Both the position numbers and the translations under genes were made by a program. Positions 24,519 through 35,172 of a stretch of DNA of 64,000 nt are shown here, one piece after another. Within the stretch, counting starts at the first letter, position 1, and each line of letters starts with the position of its first letter. This stretch comes from Ephydatia muelleri (taxonomy: Eukaryota > Porifera > Demospongiae > Spongillida > Spongillidae). Where the stretch lies: NCBI GenBank assembly GCA_013339895.1, contig JABACO010000002.1, forward strand, positions 16,995,686-17,059,685, given 5' to 3'. The notes below the pieces were generated by a model. It had not been told where the DNA came from and did no database searches. It worked only from the letters and a program-made list of their open reading frames with translations.

Positions 24519-25051
24519 TTAGTGTAAGTGTTGTATGCTTATGAGCTCATAAGTTGAGCACTTGTATGTGCTAATGTCTACAATCACATAATTCGCACTT
24601 CATATTTTCTAGTTCTAGAACATTAGAATAGTCCACTATATACCGGTATGTATACAATGTGCTCTACACGCAATCTGAGTGTTCACTCAAATTCATTCTA
24701 ATATGAAATCCTTACGAGTTTTGGGGCTAGAAACATGACAGATATTCATGTATAAAGTTATGTTCTCAGCTACCCGATGCTGATCATGCCCAGTATAGAT
24801 GCCTGCACATGTATAATATGGTCATGACATACATGTGGCTTCATATGATCATTGCATGCTACATTTGTACATTTATAGTAGCTTGAGTATCCTTTTGTGT
24901 ATGGTTTGTTTACATTCTTTACTCACACTGTGTCCTTGGATGAGTTGATATTACTGATGGTATGTGAAGGTTGTAAAATTAATGCATCTTTGTTTATTGT
25001 TGTCTATCATGATGATGTGACTTTAACGCTGTATCATTCTTCTAATCAAAG

Positions 25052-25096
25052 GCCATCATCAACATTTCAAAACCAACAGCAACTCGTTTTGCAAAT
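25052..25096 (+). CDS. Copy B Roc exon 2 (45-bp small exon)
   Basis: AIINISKPTATRFAN between atcaaag and gtaagaatg, phase 0-0. Matches the copies at 11889 and 62715. Confidence 0.7.
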
Positions 25097-25684
25097 GTAA
25101 GAATGGGTTGTGTGATATCGCACTTTCTAACATGTGACCATTGTCCATGGTGGAACATGGAGCACTATGAACATGTATGGTTCCCTGTGTAATCATAGCA
25201 CCATACATGTACATGTATATGTCCTAAAATAACCTTCACAATCTTAGAATGAGGTGGTTGAAATATTATGTATGCATTCATGCATTACACTAGTGGAGGG
25301 GGGGGGGCGGGGACACAAAGCTCAATATTTCAATTTACATGCAACATTTTACTAATGGCAGTTGTGTATTCATGCCAAATCATAGTTTTCTAAACTCCAC
25401 TGACATCTACACAAAATATGGGTATAGTGTATGCTTTTATTGATATCATTCACATAAATCAAGAGATACATTAGTTTTGTACCACATGTAGCTTACAATG
25501 TTTGTGATGTCAAAAGTAAGCACAGATGCCTGCAGGCAGGGCACTTTCATGCAAAACAATGTCATCTTATATTTAATCATTGTATTAATACAAATATGAA
25601 ATGTGTGTAAAAGTACATTATATGCATTAGCGCTACCATAATCAGGATAATGTATGGGTTTTGCCTCATTTTGGCCGCTGTGTT

Positions 25685-26023
25685 TTTCAATGTTAGATGT
25701 CACTGATATGTTAACACATGATTGGGAATCGGAAAAGTATTACTGCATAGCTGTTCTTTTTCACAAAGAGACGATATATTCTTCAGTGGTGTTAGCCTTG
25801 ACCATTTGCCTGTGAAAGATCACAACAGGTGAGTTTAGAACTACTCGCAATGTTCCCAACTCTTGTGTTTTATTCCTTTTGTGGGTCAGTATCAGAGTGG
25901 CTTGTGAAACTTCGTGTGACAAATGCACCAGTCACGGATCTAGTTTGTAGCAAGCATTTTACCAAGGAAGACTATATCCAACTGGTCTTGAACGATTTTA
26001 AGTCGAGTTGTGTGGTAAACTAG
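25685..26023 (+). pseudogene. THAP-domain remnant, block B
   Basis: The second half is clearest: EWLVKLRVTNAPVTDLVC, then SKHFTKEDYIQLVL, matching the W, C and H positions of THAP fingers. The first half (about 25693-25829) is out of frame and has lost its cysteines. Same position relative to the Roc exons as in blocks A and C. Confidence 0.5.
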
Positions 26024-26960
26024 CATAGATGGCAGCCTTTGAGTGCATGGACTCTCCAATATGCCTCATGTTTGCATCTATCTCATTTATTATGTTTAAT
26101 TGACCACGGGAAGAACTGATGGTATGCAGTTGTGGTGATAGGACCTAAGAACTGCTATAGTTTACATGCAGATACTATCTTTCCTTATCTGTTCAGAATG
26201 GAGAAGCTAGTAGGGTCACCTTGAATTCTTATTATGGACACCAGAGCTCCTCTTTCTCTCATCCTATAGTTACAGGTGGTGGGCTCACAGGACAACAATC
26301 TCACAATGTGACGATAACACTGCTTTGTTCCACAATTTGTGATGATGCACCAAAACTGGACGACATTTACACAACAAGCAGACTTATACACACTTGAGGC
26401 ATCATGGCTAGTCAGCTTATTCTTTCTAAAGTCAAGGATGCACCTGACTTGATAAGAACCTACAGACACGTAACTGAAAAACCATTGAAAATTTTCAAAT
26501 AAAGTGATATAGTGGTTGCTTTATTATTCAAACATAACTGCAGTTACTTCATCTTTACTAATAACTTAACTGTGGTTATGCATCTTGTAATTCAGTGAAC
26601 TAAAACCATAACTTTTAAAAATAATTATATCAAAATGCTGGCATCTAGTAGCAAGCCAAATGGCATTCATGCGAGCGAATGCTTGATATAGTCCCATGAA
26701 AGTTGCCTACCAAGGTCTCCCTGGTCTTGATATGAACATGTAATGTGCCTGTGTGGTGTGTTTATTATTCTGTATTCTTATGTTATGTTTGTAATAGTTT
26801 AAAGCCAAAAGCTGTTATTTTACATGATCTCTATCTGTGTATCTGTGTACAACAGAGTTCCAAACAGCTATGAGTGAATATGGCAGTGGAGTCTTATGGT
26901 TGCTGGGGACCTGAAACACAGTCCTATTTTTCTCTGTTTGCTTCATACCTTGCTATTGGG

Positions 26961-26979
26961 GGAGGGGGGGGGGGGGGGG
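26961..26979 (+). repeat. G homopolymer tract
   Basis: A G tract within a G-rich stretch (about 26949-26988, broken by single A bases) in the copy B intron. Length is uncertain by a few bases and prone to sequencing error. Confidence 0.6.
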
Positions 26980-27109
26980 ATGGCGGGCCTCTCCCCCTTC
27001 CAGGAAACTATTTGTGGCAGACAAATAGACAACTGCAATTGATTATATTCCCACCCCTGCTCCTTCCTGTGTTTGCCACTGATTCTTACCTCTGCTGGAA
27101 GTTATAGAT

Positions 27110-28870
27110 AGATCGGACATTCCAAAATGTATTCACACAGTGCTGAGTGCGCCAAATTTCCTTGATTCTTTCATGGACATAATTTTTGTTTCGGCAATCC
27201 CTCCCTCTCGTTATTTCAATGTTTGATCATTCCGTCATTTTTTTCCTTGGTGAATGAAATATTGACCATAGTTGTGATCTTAAGCCAGTTGAACATTCTT
27301 GAAACTCATGAGTAGTTTATAACATGGTGGCAAAAATTGAGTGCATTATTAAAAGGCATTTTATATGTATGCTTCACAGTGATTCACTACCTTGTTTTGA
27401 AGCTAAACCACAACTGGTCCATACTAGAGTATACAGTATAGTAGTGCTTTGCAAGGGAAGTACTAACACCACATATTCTCAGAGCGCATGTTCAGTGTTT
27501 ATTTTATTTTCATAATATTGAGGTAATTTGTGAAAATCATGTGGAAGTCCTATTATCAACATTATCACTGGAAAGATTTGCCGATGTAGTTTTGGGCTAG
27601 TATTTGAACCAGTTTCAGAAGTCAGAAATGCTCTAAGTAAAGACAGCATGTGGGCATGTCTATTCTTGAGATTAAAAGATGGAATACATCAGTATCTATG
27701 ATTCCCAGTACGATTGACTGCACCCTAGTGTCCCATTACTGAGTTTCCCGAGCAGTTTCTAATAATAGACAGCCTGTTATGCATGGTACTAGACATCCAC
27801 TACCTTCGCAGACTCAAAGTAGTCTTCTATTACCTTGGGCTTCTCAGTATAGCTCATTCACACCTCTCTGCCACTGAAGCCAATCTCATGTTTGCCATGA
27901 GGGTTGCTTCAAGTGTGGAGTTGTTAGTAGATATGAAATGCTTTCTGGTGGAATCACATGCCATACTAGGTTGCCCGTTGATGTTGCAGTTACATGTAGA
28001 ACATGGTGGTTACTTGGTTCCTTGTACTCATGTTGCTTGATATGATCCTTTGAGATGGGAACATTGTAGTAGCTGTTTTACTAAAACTGTAAATTGCATA
28101 CTTAAGATAATGAAAACAACGAGACGCGAAGTTGTAAAGCATCCTTTGACACTAAGCTTGTAAGATTTTCACGTCATCTTAAAAGATTTGTAGTATATGC
28201 AATTAAATAGCGTTAAACAGGTTGTACGGTTTGCAAAACCTGTTTAACATCTGTCAATCTATGATTAAAGAACTCCAGGACAGGTCAAATATTATTGGCT
28301 ACTGTTAAACAATGTCAGCTTTTAATCTGCACACTGCCTTGCAATATGTGCTAGGTAATGTGCAAAGAAAATAATAAAATTGTACCACTATGTGGAAACA
28401 AATAGCATGCAAGTAATTAGCTTTAAAAAGAAATGTCCTGGGTATTGGGAAAGCTTAAATTCCTGAAGTATTAATTATGATCATTCAGGATAGCTGTAAT
28501 CTTTGAAAGCCAATGGCCATTTTATTAGCCTGAGAAGCATTAGCACAATATTGAAGGTACATATACACGTGCTTTATTTGGAAATAAGATGTCTTTGCAG
28601 TACTTCACTGTAAGTGTATGTCTCTATCTCTCCAATCTACTTATGTTGTGGGCAATACCAAACTACAAAAATGTAGATACTGGGCTGGTACTGGAGTCTT
28701 TGTGCAAGTGTTGTCTAAGTGTACAAGTATTGTTGTGACAAGAGATGATGCAGAGTGCATCAGTTAAATTATCTGTCTCTATCAATAGATACCCACTATC
28801 ATCCGGGTAGAGATTATTACAAATGATAATTTGACAGTGGATCTGACATGCACATGTTTCTATGATGAAT
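27110..28870 (+). other. Remainder of the large copy B intron
   Basis: No exon recognised. The stretch from about 28110 on is paralogous to the copy A intron at 15830-16800. An open stretch of 85 codons near 27783 has no recognisable domain and is not called. Confidence 0.45.
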
Positions 28871-28883
28871 TTCATTTCTGCAG

Positions 28884-30446
28884 CGTGTTCTTGGATGGGA
28901 ACGTGTGGTAGAACCTCTCACTGCAGGGATCATTCCTCATCAAGTTGACAGTCCCTACAGCAATATGATCATCTATGACTTGGCTGGACATCACCAATTC
29001 TTTTCCAGCCAATCTGCATGTCTGGAGGCCATCTTCCTCAACAGTCCAGCCATCATCCTCCTCCTGCAAGATGTGACGAAGGATTTTGAGACCATGGCTA
29101 AGGAGGTGCACTACTGGTCTACGATGATAGATAATGTGTGCTACAAGTGTCCCCAGAAATCATCAGTCATAGTTGTGGGCACACATGCTGACCTACTAAA
29201 ATCAAAGCAACTGACAAAAAAAAAACAGAGTGATCTAGATGCAGTCTTTAAGATGGCTGCTAGCCATCAAACGTTGGTCGCTGTTATTACCGTCAACCTT
29301 ACAAATATATACAGTGCAGCAATGGATCAGTTTCGGGCTCTGCTCTACAGTAGAAACAAAGAAGTTATAAGTATGTCTCCTCCGATTTCTTTTATGTGTC
29401 ATATTATGCTTGCCTTCTTGAAGGAGAGGTTACCTCTTGATATGCATGCCATACTGCTCTCTGACCTTCTCAGTCGTCTAGACACTGATCAGGACAAATT
29501 CATCAATCCCGATATCACTGCAATTGTCCCACTTCTAAAATCCTTATCAGAGAAAGGTTTGATTGTCTTTATTCCATCTGTAGATCCACACAGTAGCTGG
29601 GTTGTCCGTGACAAAGAAAGCATCTTGAAAAATGTCAATGGAGCTTTATTTGCTGATCCAGTTCTTAAAAAATTTACTGGTCTCGCTAGCACGACCGGAA
29701 TAATATCTACATCAGTTCTTAAGAAAGCATTTCCTGACTACAATAGTGATATGATAACTCAGTTTATGGTTCATTTTGAGATAGGTCAAGCAGTAGACCT
29801 ATCTCAAATTAAAACAAACATGGCCCTGAAGGCTTAACCAACTCAGACCTTGGTCCCCTTCTCTTCATCCCAGCTCTTGTCAGCATTGATCGGCCAAGTA
29901 GTGCCACAGTTCCCAGTAATAGTTTTTGTTGGTCTGTGATTGTCAAGTCTATCCATCAGTTCTTCACGCCACGCTTTCATCATGTCCTTCTTCATAGGTT
30001 GCCCCTTGAGTTTGCACTGCCTGATTCACAAACCACATCCCAGCCTTTTAATCGTCTCTGTGATGTGTGGAGCAGAGGTATAAAATGGCTTAGTGAGACA
30101 GGGGTGACCACTATTGTTGAGATGAGTGAGTCATTCCAAACCATCTCACTGACAATGTCCTCCCCTAACAAGGCATCCCCCAAGTACCTAGAGCTAGCAC
30201 ACTCTGTGCATGAAGTCATTAAGAAGACCCGCCAGGAGTTCTGTCCATATTTAGAGGTGCTAGAAGTAGTCTCCTGTCCTCCTGAATGCAGCTCAGACCA
30301 CTCTATAGACACTCGTGTAGAGCTGTCTCGCTTAAGAAAGGCCATACTAGAAAAGGAAACACACGTTGTTGATGTGAGTGGTAAGACGAGTGTTGTGATA
30401 GATGAATGGAAGAAAATGGAGCCTCATCTGTCATACCTTGTAGAAG
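28884..30446 (+). CDS. Copy B Roc (G3–G4) and COR exon
   Basis: The acceptor is ttctgcag; the exon enters in phase 0 at RVLGWERVVEPLTAG. G3 is DLAGHHQFF and G4 is VVGTHADLL. The COR part includes FINPDITAIVPLLKSLSEKG and the repeat-like PDYNSDMITQFMVHFEIGQ. The open frame covers 28884-29837, then one base is missing near 29823 relative to copy A (atggcc-ctgaagg against atggcacatgaagg). The other frame continues without further breaks to LSYLVE plus one base at the gtgagc donor (phase 1). Acts as a GTP-binding and dimerisation module in ROCO proteins. Confidence 0.82.
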
Positions 30447-31249
30447 GTGAGCATTGCAGAGAGGGTGTACCTACTGTACATGCAATTAACCTCTCCTTTG
30501 TTGTGCAGCATGTACTCTTACGGGCTAAGAACGGCCACCTGTAGAAGTTTAGTATTTCCTATCAGTATTATTTTCCAATTCCCTGAAGACTGAACTTGTA
30601 CTCCCTCTGTATGTGCAATACATGTTGGGTGAAGTATGTGAATGTTATTGATATGTATCTTAGTGTATAATTAATGTCCACTGAACAAACCCATGGATCC
30701 ACCAGTTATCTTTAGTGGTATATTATGCTTGGACTAGGCTAAATGCAAACAGTGCTGGCACCCTGCCAAATGCTGCTCAGGAGATTCCTAGTATGCTTGT
30801 GGCCGTTCAGCAGAACACCACACACCTTGTCATGGACTATACCTCCACTAAATTAGCTGACAGTTTAAATAAACTAAACTGGTTTTGTACTCATTTTCAA
30901 ATACCCTATGTATGCTATATGTACAGGGATCCCATATACATGCTGTTGTATGTGAGCCTCTTCTATGTGGTGTGTGTAGACCTACATGTGTGCACTGTGC
31001 ATGTTGATGCTGGAAGCCACTTCTACATGTATGTGGCATGTACATGCTGTCGTATGGCGGCCACTTAGGTGTGGTGTAAATTGAGGGCCTATGCACATGC
31101 TTTGTATAGGCATCCCATGTACATGGTGTTGTAAAAATCGCTCCATATATTTGTGCCTTTTGACCCTGAGTAGTCAGTAAATTAAAATACAAAGTGCACT
31201 AATCATATTGCTTCTGTTTACTAATGCTCTCTCTGTTTATGGGCATGCT

Positions 31250-32160
31250 CAGACCTTCTCATTCGTCAAAACATTGATCAGGACAAATTCATCAATCCTG
31301 ATATAACTGCAGTTGTCCCAGCTCTAAAAACCTTATCAGAAAAAGGTTTGATTGTCTTTATGCCATTTGAAGATCCCCATAGTAGCTGGGTTGTCCCTGT
31401 CAAAGAGTGCATCTTGAAAAAGGTCAACGGAGCTTTGTTTGCTGATCCAGTTCTTACAAAATCTACTGGTCTCACTAGCACGACCAAAACAATATCTACA
31501 ACTGTTCTTAAGATAGCATTTCCAGACTACAATTGTGATAATTAACTCACTTTATGGTTCATTTCAAGGTAGGTCAAGTACTAGACCTATCTAAAATAAA
31601 AACAAGCATGGCACCTGAAGGCTCACCCAGCTCAGACCTTGGTCCCCTCCGCTTCATCCCAGCTCTTGTCAGCATTGATAGGCCAAGTAGTGCCACAGTT
31701 CCCAATAATAGTTTCTGTTGGTCTGAGACTGCCATGTTGATCTGTTCTTCATTCCACGCTTTCATCATGTCCTTCTTCATAGGTTGCCCCTTGAGTTTGC
31801 ACTACGTGATTCAAAAACCACATCCAAGCCTTTGAATCTTCTCTGTGATATGTGGAGCAGAGGTATAAAATGGCTTAGTGAGACAGGGGTGACCACTATT
31901 GTTGAGATGAGTGAGTCATTCCAAACCATCTCATTGACTATGTCCTCCCCTAACATGGCATCCCCCAAGTACCTGGAGCTAGCATACTCTGTGGGTGAAG
32001 TCATTAGAAGGACCTGCCAGGTAATCTGTCCACATTTAGAGGTGTTAGAAGTAGTCTCCTGTCTTCCTGAGTGAAGCTCAGACCACTCTATAGACACCTG
32101 TGTAGAGCTGTGTCGCTTAAGAAAGGCCATTCTAGAGAAGGATATGCACATTGTTATCCT
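31250..32160 (+). pseudogene. Third, partial COR segment inside copy B
   Basis: A partial duplicate of the COR exon starting at DLLIRQNIDQDKFINPDI and running to KAILEKDMHIVI. It lacks the Roc part, contains frame changes and a stop near SCLPE, and has no splice context. Followed by a second copy of the 30905-31190 low-complexity stretch (near 32300-32470). It looks like an internal duplication within block B, now decaying. Confidence 0.8.
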
Positions 32161-32756
32161 CAAACAGTGCTGGCACCCTAGTATGATTGTAGCAATTGTA
32201 CCAGACAAAGAACACCATACACCCAGTCATACCCCATAGCTCCACTAAATAATATGAAATTAAGCTGGGTTTCTAACTAATTTTAAAATTATTATGCTTA
32301 TTTTGTATGTGGCATGTAAATGCTGTGGTATGGAGGCCATTTAGGTGGGGTGGTGTATTTGGAGGTGCTTTGTATAAGGATCACATGTACAGGGTGTTGT
32401 AAACTTTGTTCCATACATATGGGCATTTGACCCTGATTATTCGGTTAATTAAATACATAGTGCACCAATCATATTACTGCTGTTTATGTCATGTATGGAA
32501 TGCATGAATATTGAATGACATACAGGTACCTCATTTTTCCTTCAGCATTCCTATCTTCAAGCAGGTTTGTATAACCTTAATCAACTGATCGATTTCATTT
32601 ACTTTTTCTCTTCATCTCTATGCTTGTGTCACATGTAGAGTGATCGTTATTTATTTTAGACTCATGGATGAAGGACCTGTACTAGAATAAGCAATTGATC
32701 TGATTGATACATTGAAAGCCAAATGCAGTCTGTCTTTTAATTCTTTTGTCTTGTAG

Positions 32757-32819
32757 AACCTTTTGCTCACCAGCCTTTGTCAGAGATGATTGGTCAAGAG
32801 GTGAAAATGTTCCAGGATG
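32757..32819 (+). CDS. Copy B linker exon
   Basis: 63 bp, phase 1-1, between cttgtag and gttagt. Reads (E)PFAHQPLSEMIGQEVKMFQD. It joins the COR exon (G|AA) and Death exon (G|AG) with codons intact. Confidence 0.68.
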
Positions 32820-33313
32820 GTTAGTTAAATTATATTAGATGTTACATTTACTTGTGCATTATTGTGTAGGGAGACCTGATGGGCACATGAGCATTGCATA
32901 CCATTAGGTTAAGACTTGAAACCAATTATGCCACTTTACTGTTTTGAACCGGTTATCCAACAATTGAATTCAAAAAATGATGCAAATTCGTAGTGTGTGT
33001 AAATGTTATGGACAGTACAATGAAAAATTATGGTACGCAGAAATGGATTTTTAACATCCAGTAACTAAAAACCTATCTGTAATGGTCCCAATGTAGGTTT
33101 TCTTTTGTGAAGGGGTACGGATCTGACTAAAGTAATGAGAGATGAAACAGAACCTGTATTGGGTGGAGGTGTAATGAATCTGCAAGTGTTCATATGCATG
33201 ATTGTCTGGTATTTACATTGTGCCTTTATCCTCTCAGATAAGTCCCAGCACTGATAGGTGATGGTTTTTAAAATTATCACATTTTGTTACCTCTGGTTCA
33301 TCCCTTCCTCCAG

Positions 33314-33585
33314 AGACACCCACTTTGCTGAAATTGATATCCTTCTCTGAACGTGGAGTGAATCTTGCTGAACAGATTGGAGTTAATTACCTCATGTTTG
33401 GAATGATCCTGCTGCAGGATGATAATGGAGCCATTGTGAAAGCATTAGAGGAAGAACATCGTGGGAATGCTGAAAAAATCAATACAGCCATATTCCAGAA
33501 ATGGCTCGATGGAAAGGGCATTGGGCCTGTTACCTGGTCCACTCTGGTGTCTGCATTACACAGTGTGGAAATGAATGCTGTGTAG
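33314..33585 (+). CDS. Copy B Death-domain exon (C terminus)
   Basis: Acceptor ttcctccag. Reads (E)TPTLLKLISFSERGVN, then LAEQIGVNYLMFGMILLQ, then FQKWLDGKGIGPVTWSTLV, with TAG at 33583-33585. The conserved tryptophans (KWL and TWSTLV) and the leucine pattern of a Death domain are present. It is the better preserved of the two Death exons and is uninterrupted. Confidence 0.87.
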
Positions 33586-33748
33586 AATAGAATTGAAGCA
33601 TCCTATATTTTACATGACTCTGAACCCATACTAAAAATTTTGATAGAATGTAAGATGATTGTAAACCTTAAAGAGTATTTTCTGTGTATTTTGTACTAAC
33701 AGTACTTTATTTCTTATTGTAAAACTGTAGTTTGCAAGATTTGGGCAA

Positions 33749-33754
33749 AATAAA
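33749..33754 (+). terminator. Candidate poly(A) signal of copy B
   Basis: AATAAA 164 bp after the stop codon, followed by a T-rich stretch (taatggcttatagctttg). Confidence 0.5.
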
Positions 33755-33759
33755 GGGAG

Positions 33760-35165
33760 TGAATAATGGCTTATAGCTTTGAATTTATATGCTTCAATGC
33801 TATTGATATTGTAAAAGGAAATCTCTTACATTTCAATATGGCATAACTTGCAACCACAAGCTAGCTAGATATCAGCGTGCCAGTTCTTTATTTCACTCAA
33901 TAGACAAACAAAAAAACAAATAAAATACGCCTGCCAGCAAAACTTTTTTAAAAGAGCATCTTGGAATCTATAGTGGCAAAGACTACATCCCAGCATGTCA
34001 AAGTTAATGAACGCAGGCATGAGATGGACAATGATGGCCGTGAAGGTGCTCAGTGACTGCCATGCACCTATATGTAACTACCACTTCATTGCACTTGAAA
34101 TTTAAATTATACTTCACCACTAGGCTGGGTTTTAAACTGCTGACGATTGAGAAACTATCATTGAGCAGGTGGAGATGGATACAGTGCTGATCACACCAGC
34201 GACCTGCAAGATACAAAATAGTTTCGATCTTTGTTCTATCTATAACATTTAACTGGATCAGGTGTGTAACGGCAACCTTGCTTTTTGCATGTGAATATTA
34301 TCGTTGCGAATTATTGATGCCTACGATCGCGTCAGTGTCATGGCGTAATGTGATAGACGTCTGGAGGTACATATTCGTGCAGGCGTGTGCCAGCACCGGA
34401 ATGCTGGCACAATCAATCGGATTGGAGATGCCATGTGACAGGAAGTAAATAGATTACTGACCTTGTAAAGTTAATGGCGATGTACTCTAAGCTAGCTATT
34501 GAGTGCCTATTCTAGGTCATGGAGCTCAACTCGCTGCACTTGGAAGCTTCCTGAATGGCAGAGAATTATGTCTGCCTCCCGACGGGAACGGGAAAGTCCT
34601 TGCTTTTTGTTTATTCTGTTAAATGTTGCATGCTCTTAAAGGTAAAGAACTTTTACACTGAGCAATCCCTAAAGACGGCCCCAATGAATTTATAAGTAGA
34701 GCATCAACAGATAAACTGATGCTACATACCACTTCTAAAAACCGGTTGTACATGAGAACTGATGGGAGCAACAAATAGAACCTATAAAATCAGACATAAA
34801 GATGAGTAAACATATTGCACGTATGTTAATTAAATGCCTGCTCACTGCTTCTCCCGCCTCACGAACTCATCATCCAAATAGCTAGGGGCTGATGACTATG
34901 CACATCATTCATAGTCTTGAACTTCTTCACTCCACTGATTCCAATATCTCTCTACTCTATGTGTGTGCACTCCTGTACTTCTATGTACAAATTTCAAAGG
35001 GATATCAAGAGTGTACCGCGAGCTGCCCACTCATCAGAATGCATAGTGTTCCCTTGAGCAGTGTGGGCTCGTCCATGTATTTATTTAGTGTTGCTTATTG
35101 CCACGTATTACCTTAATGGAAATGCGTTGTGTTGTCAGTGATCTGATGATCTGGCTTCCATTACG
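33760..35165. other. Spacer between copy B and the tyrosinase gene
   Basis: No gene recognised. There is a short palindrome (tgccagcaccggaatgctggca, 34389-34410). A promoter or 5' exons for the downstream gene may lie here but cannot be placed. Confidence 0.45.
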
Positions 35166-35172
35166 CAGCTGA

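Larger units (their letters stand above)
24249..33585 (+). pseudogene. Copy B: Roc–COR–Death gene, 5' ANK part missing
   Basis: Gene-level entry. It parallels the 3' half of copy A: Roc exon 1 (24249-24518), the small Roc exon (25052-25096), the Roc/COR exon (28884-30446), the linker exon (32757-32819) and the Death exon (33314-33585). The only upstream ANK exon is the retroelement-cut one at 21449. The first Roc exon has lost its GT donor and the COR exon has a one-base deletion late in its course. Protein identity to copy A is high (about nine residues in ten by eye), so the duplication is fairly recent. Probably a pseudogene, though less damaged than copy A in the GTPase part. Confidence 0.75.

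Noticed and set aside
27783-28040. 85-codon open frame in the copy B intron
   Set aside because: No domain, no splice context matching the gene and not kept in copy A.
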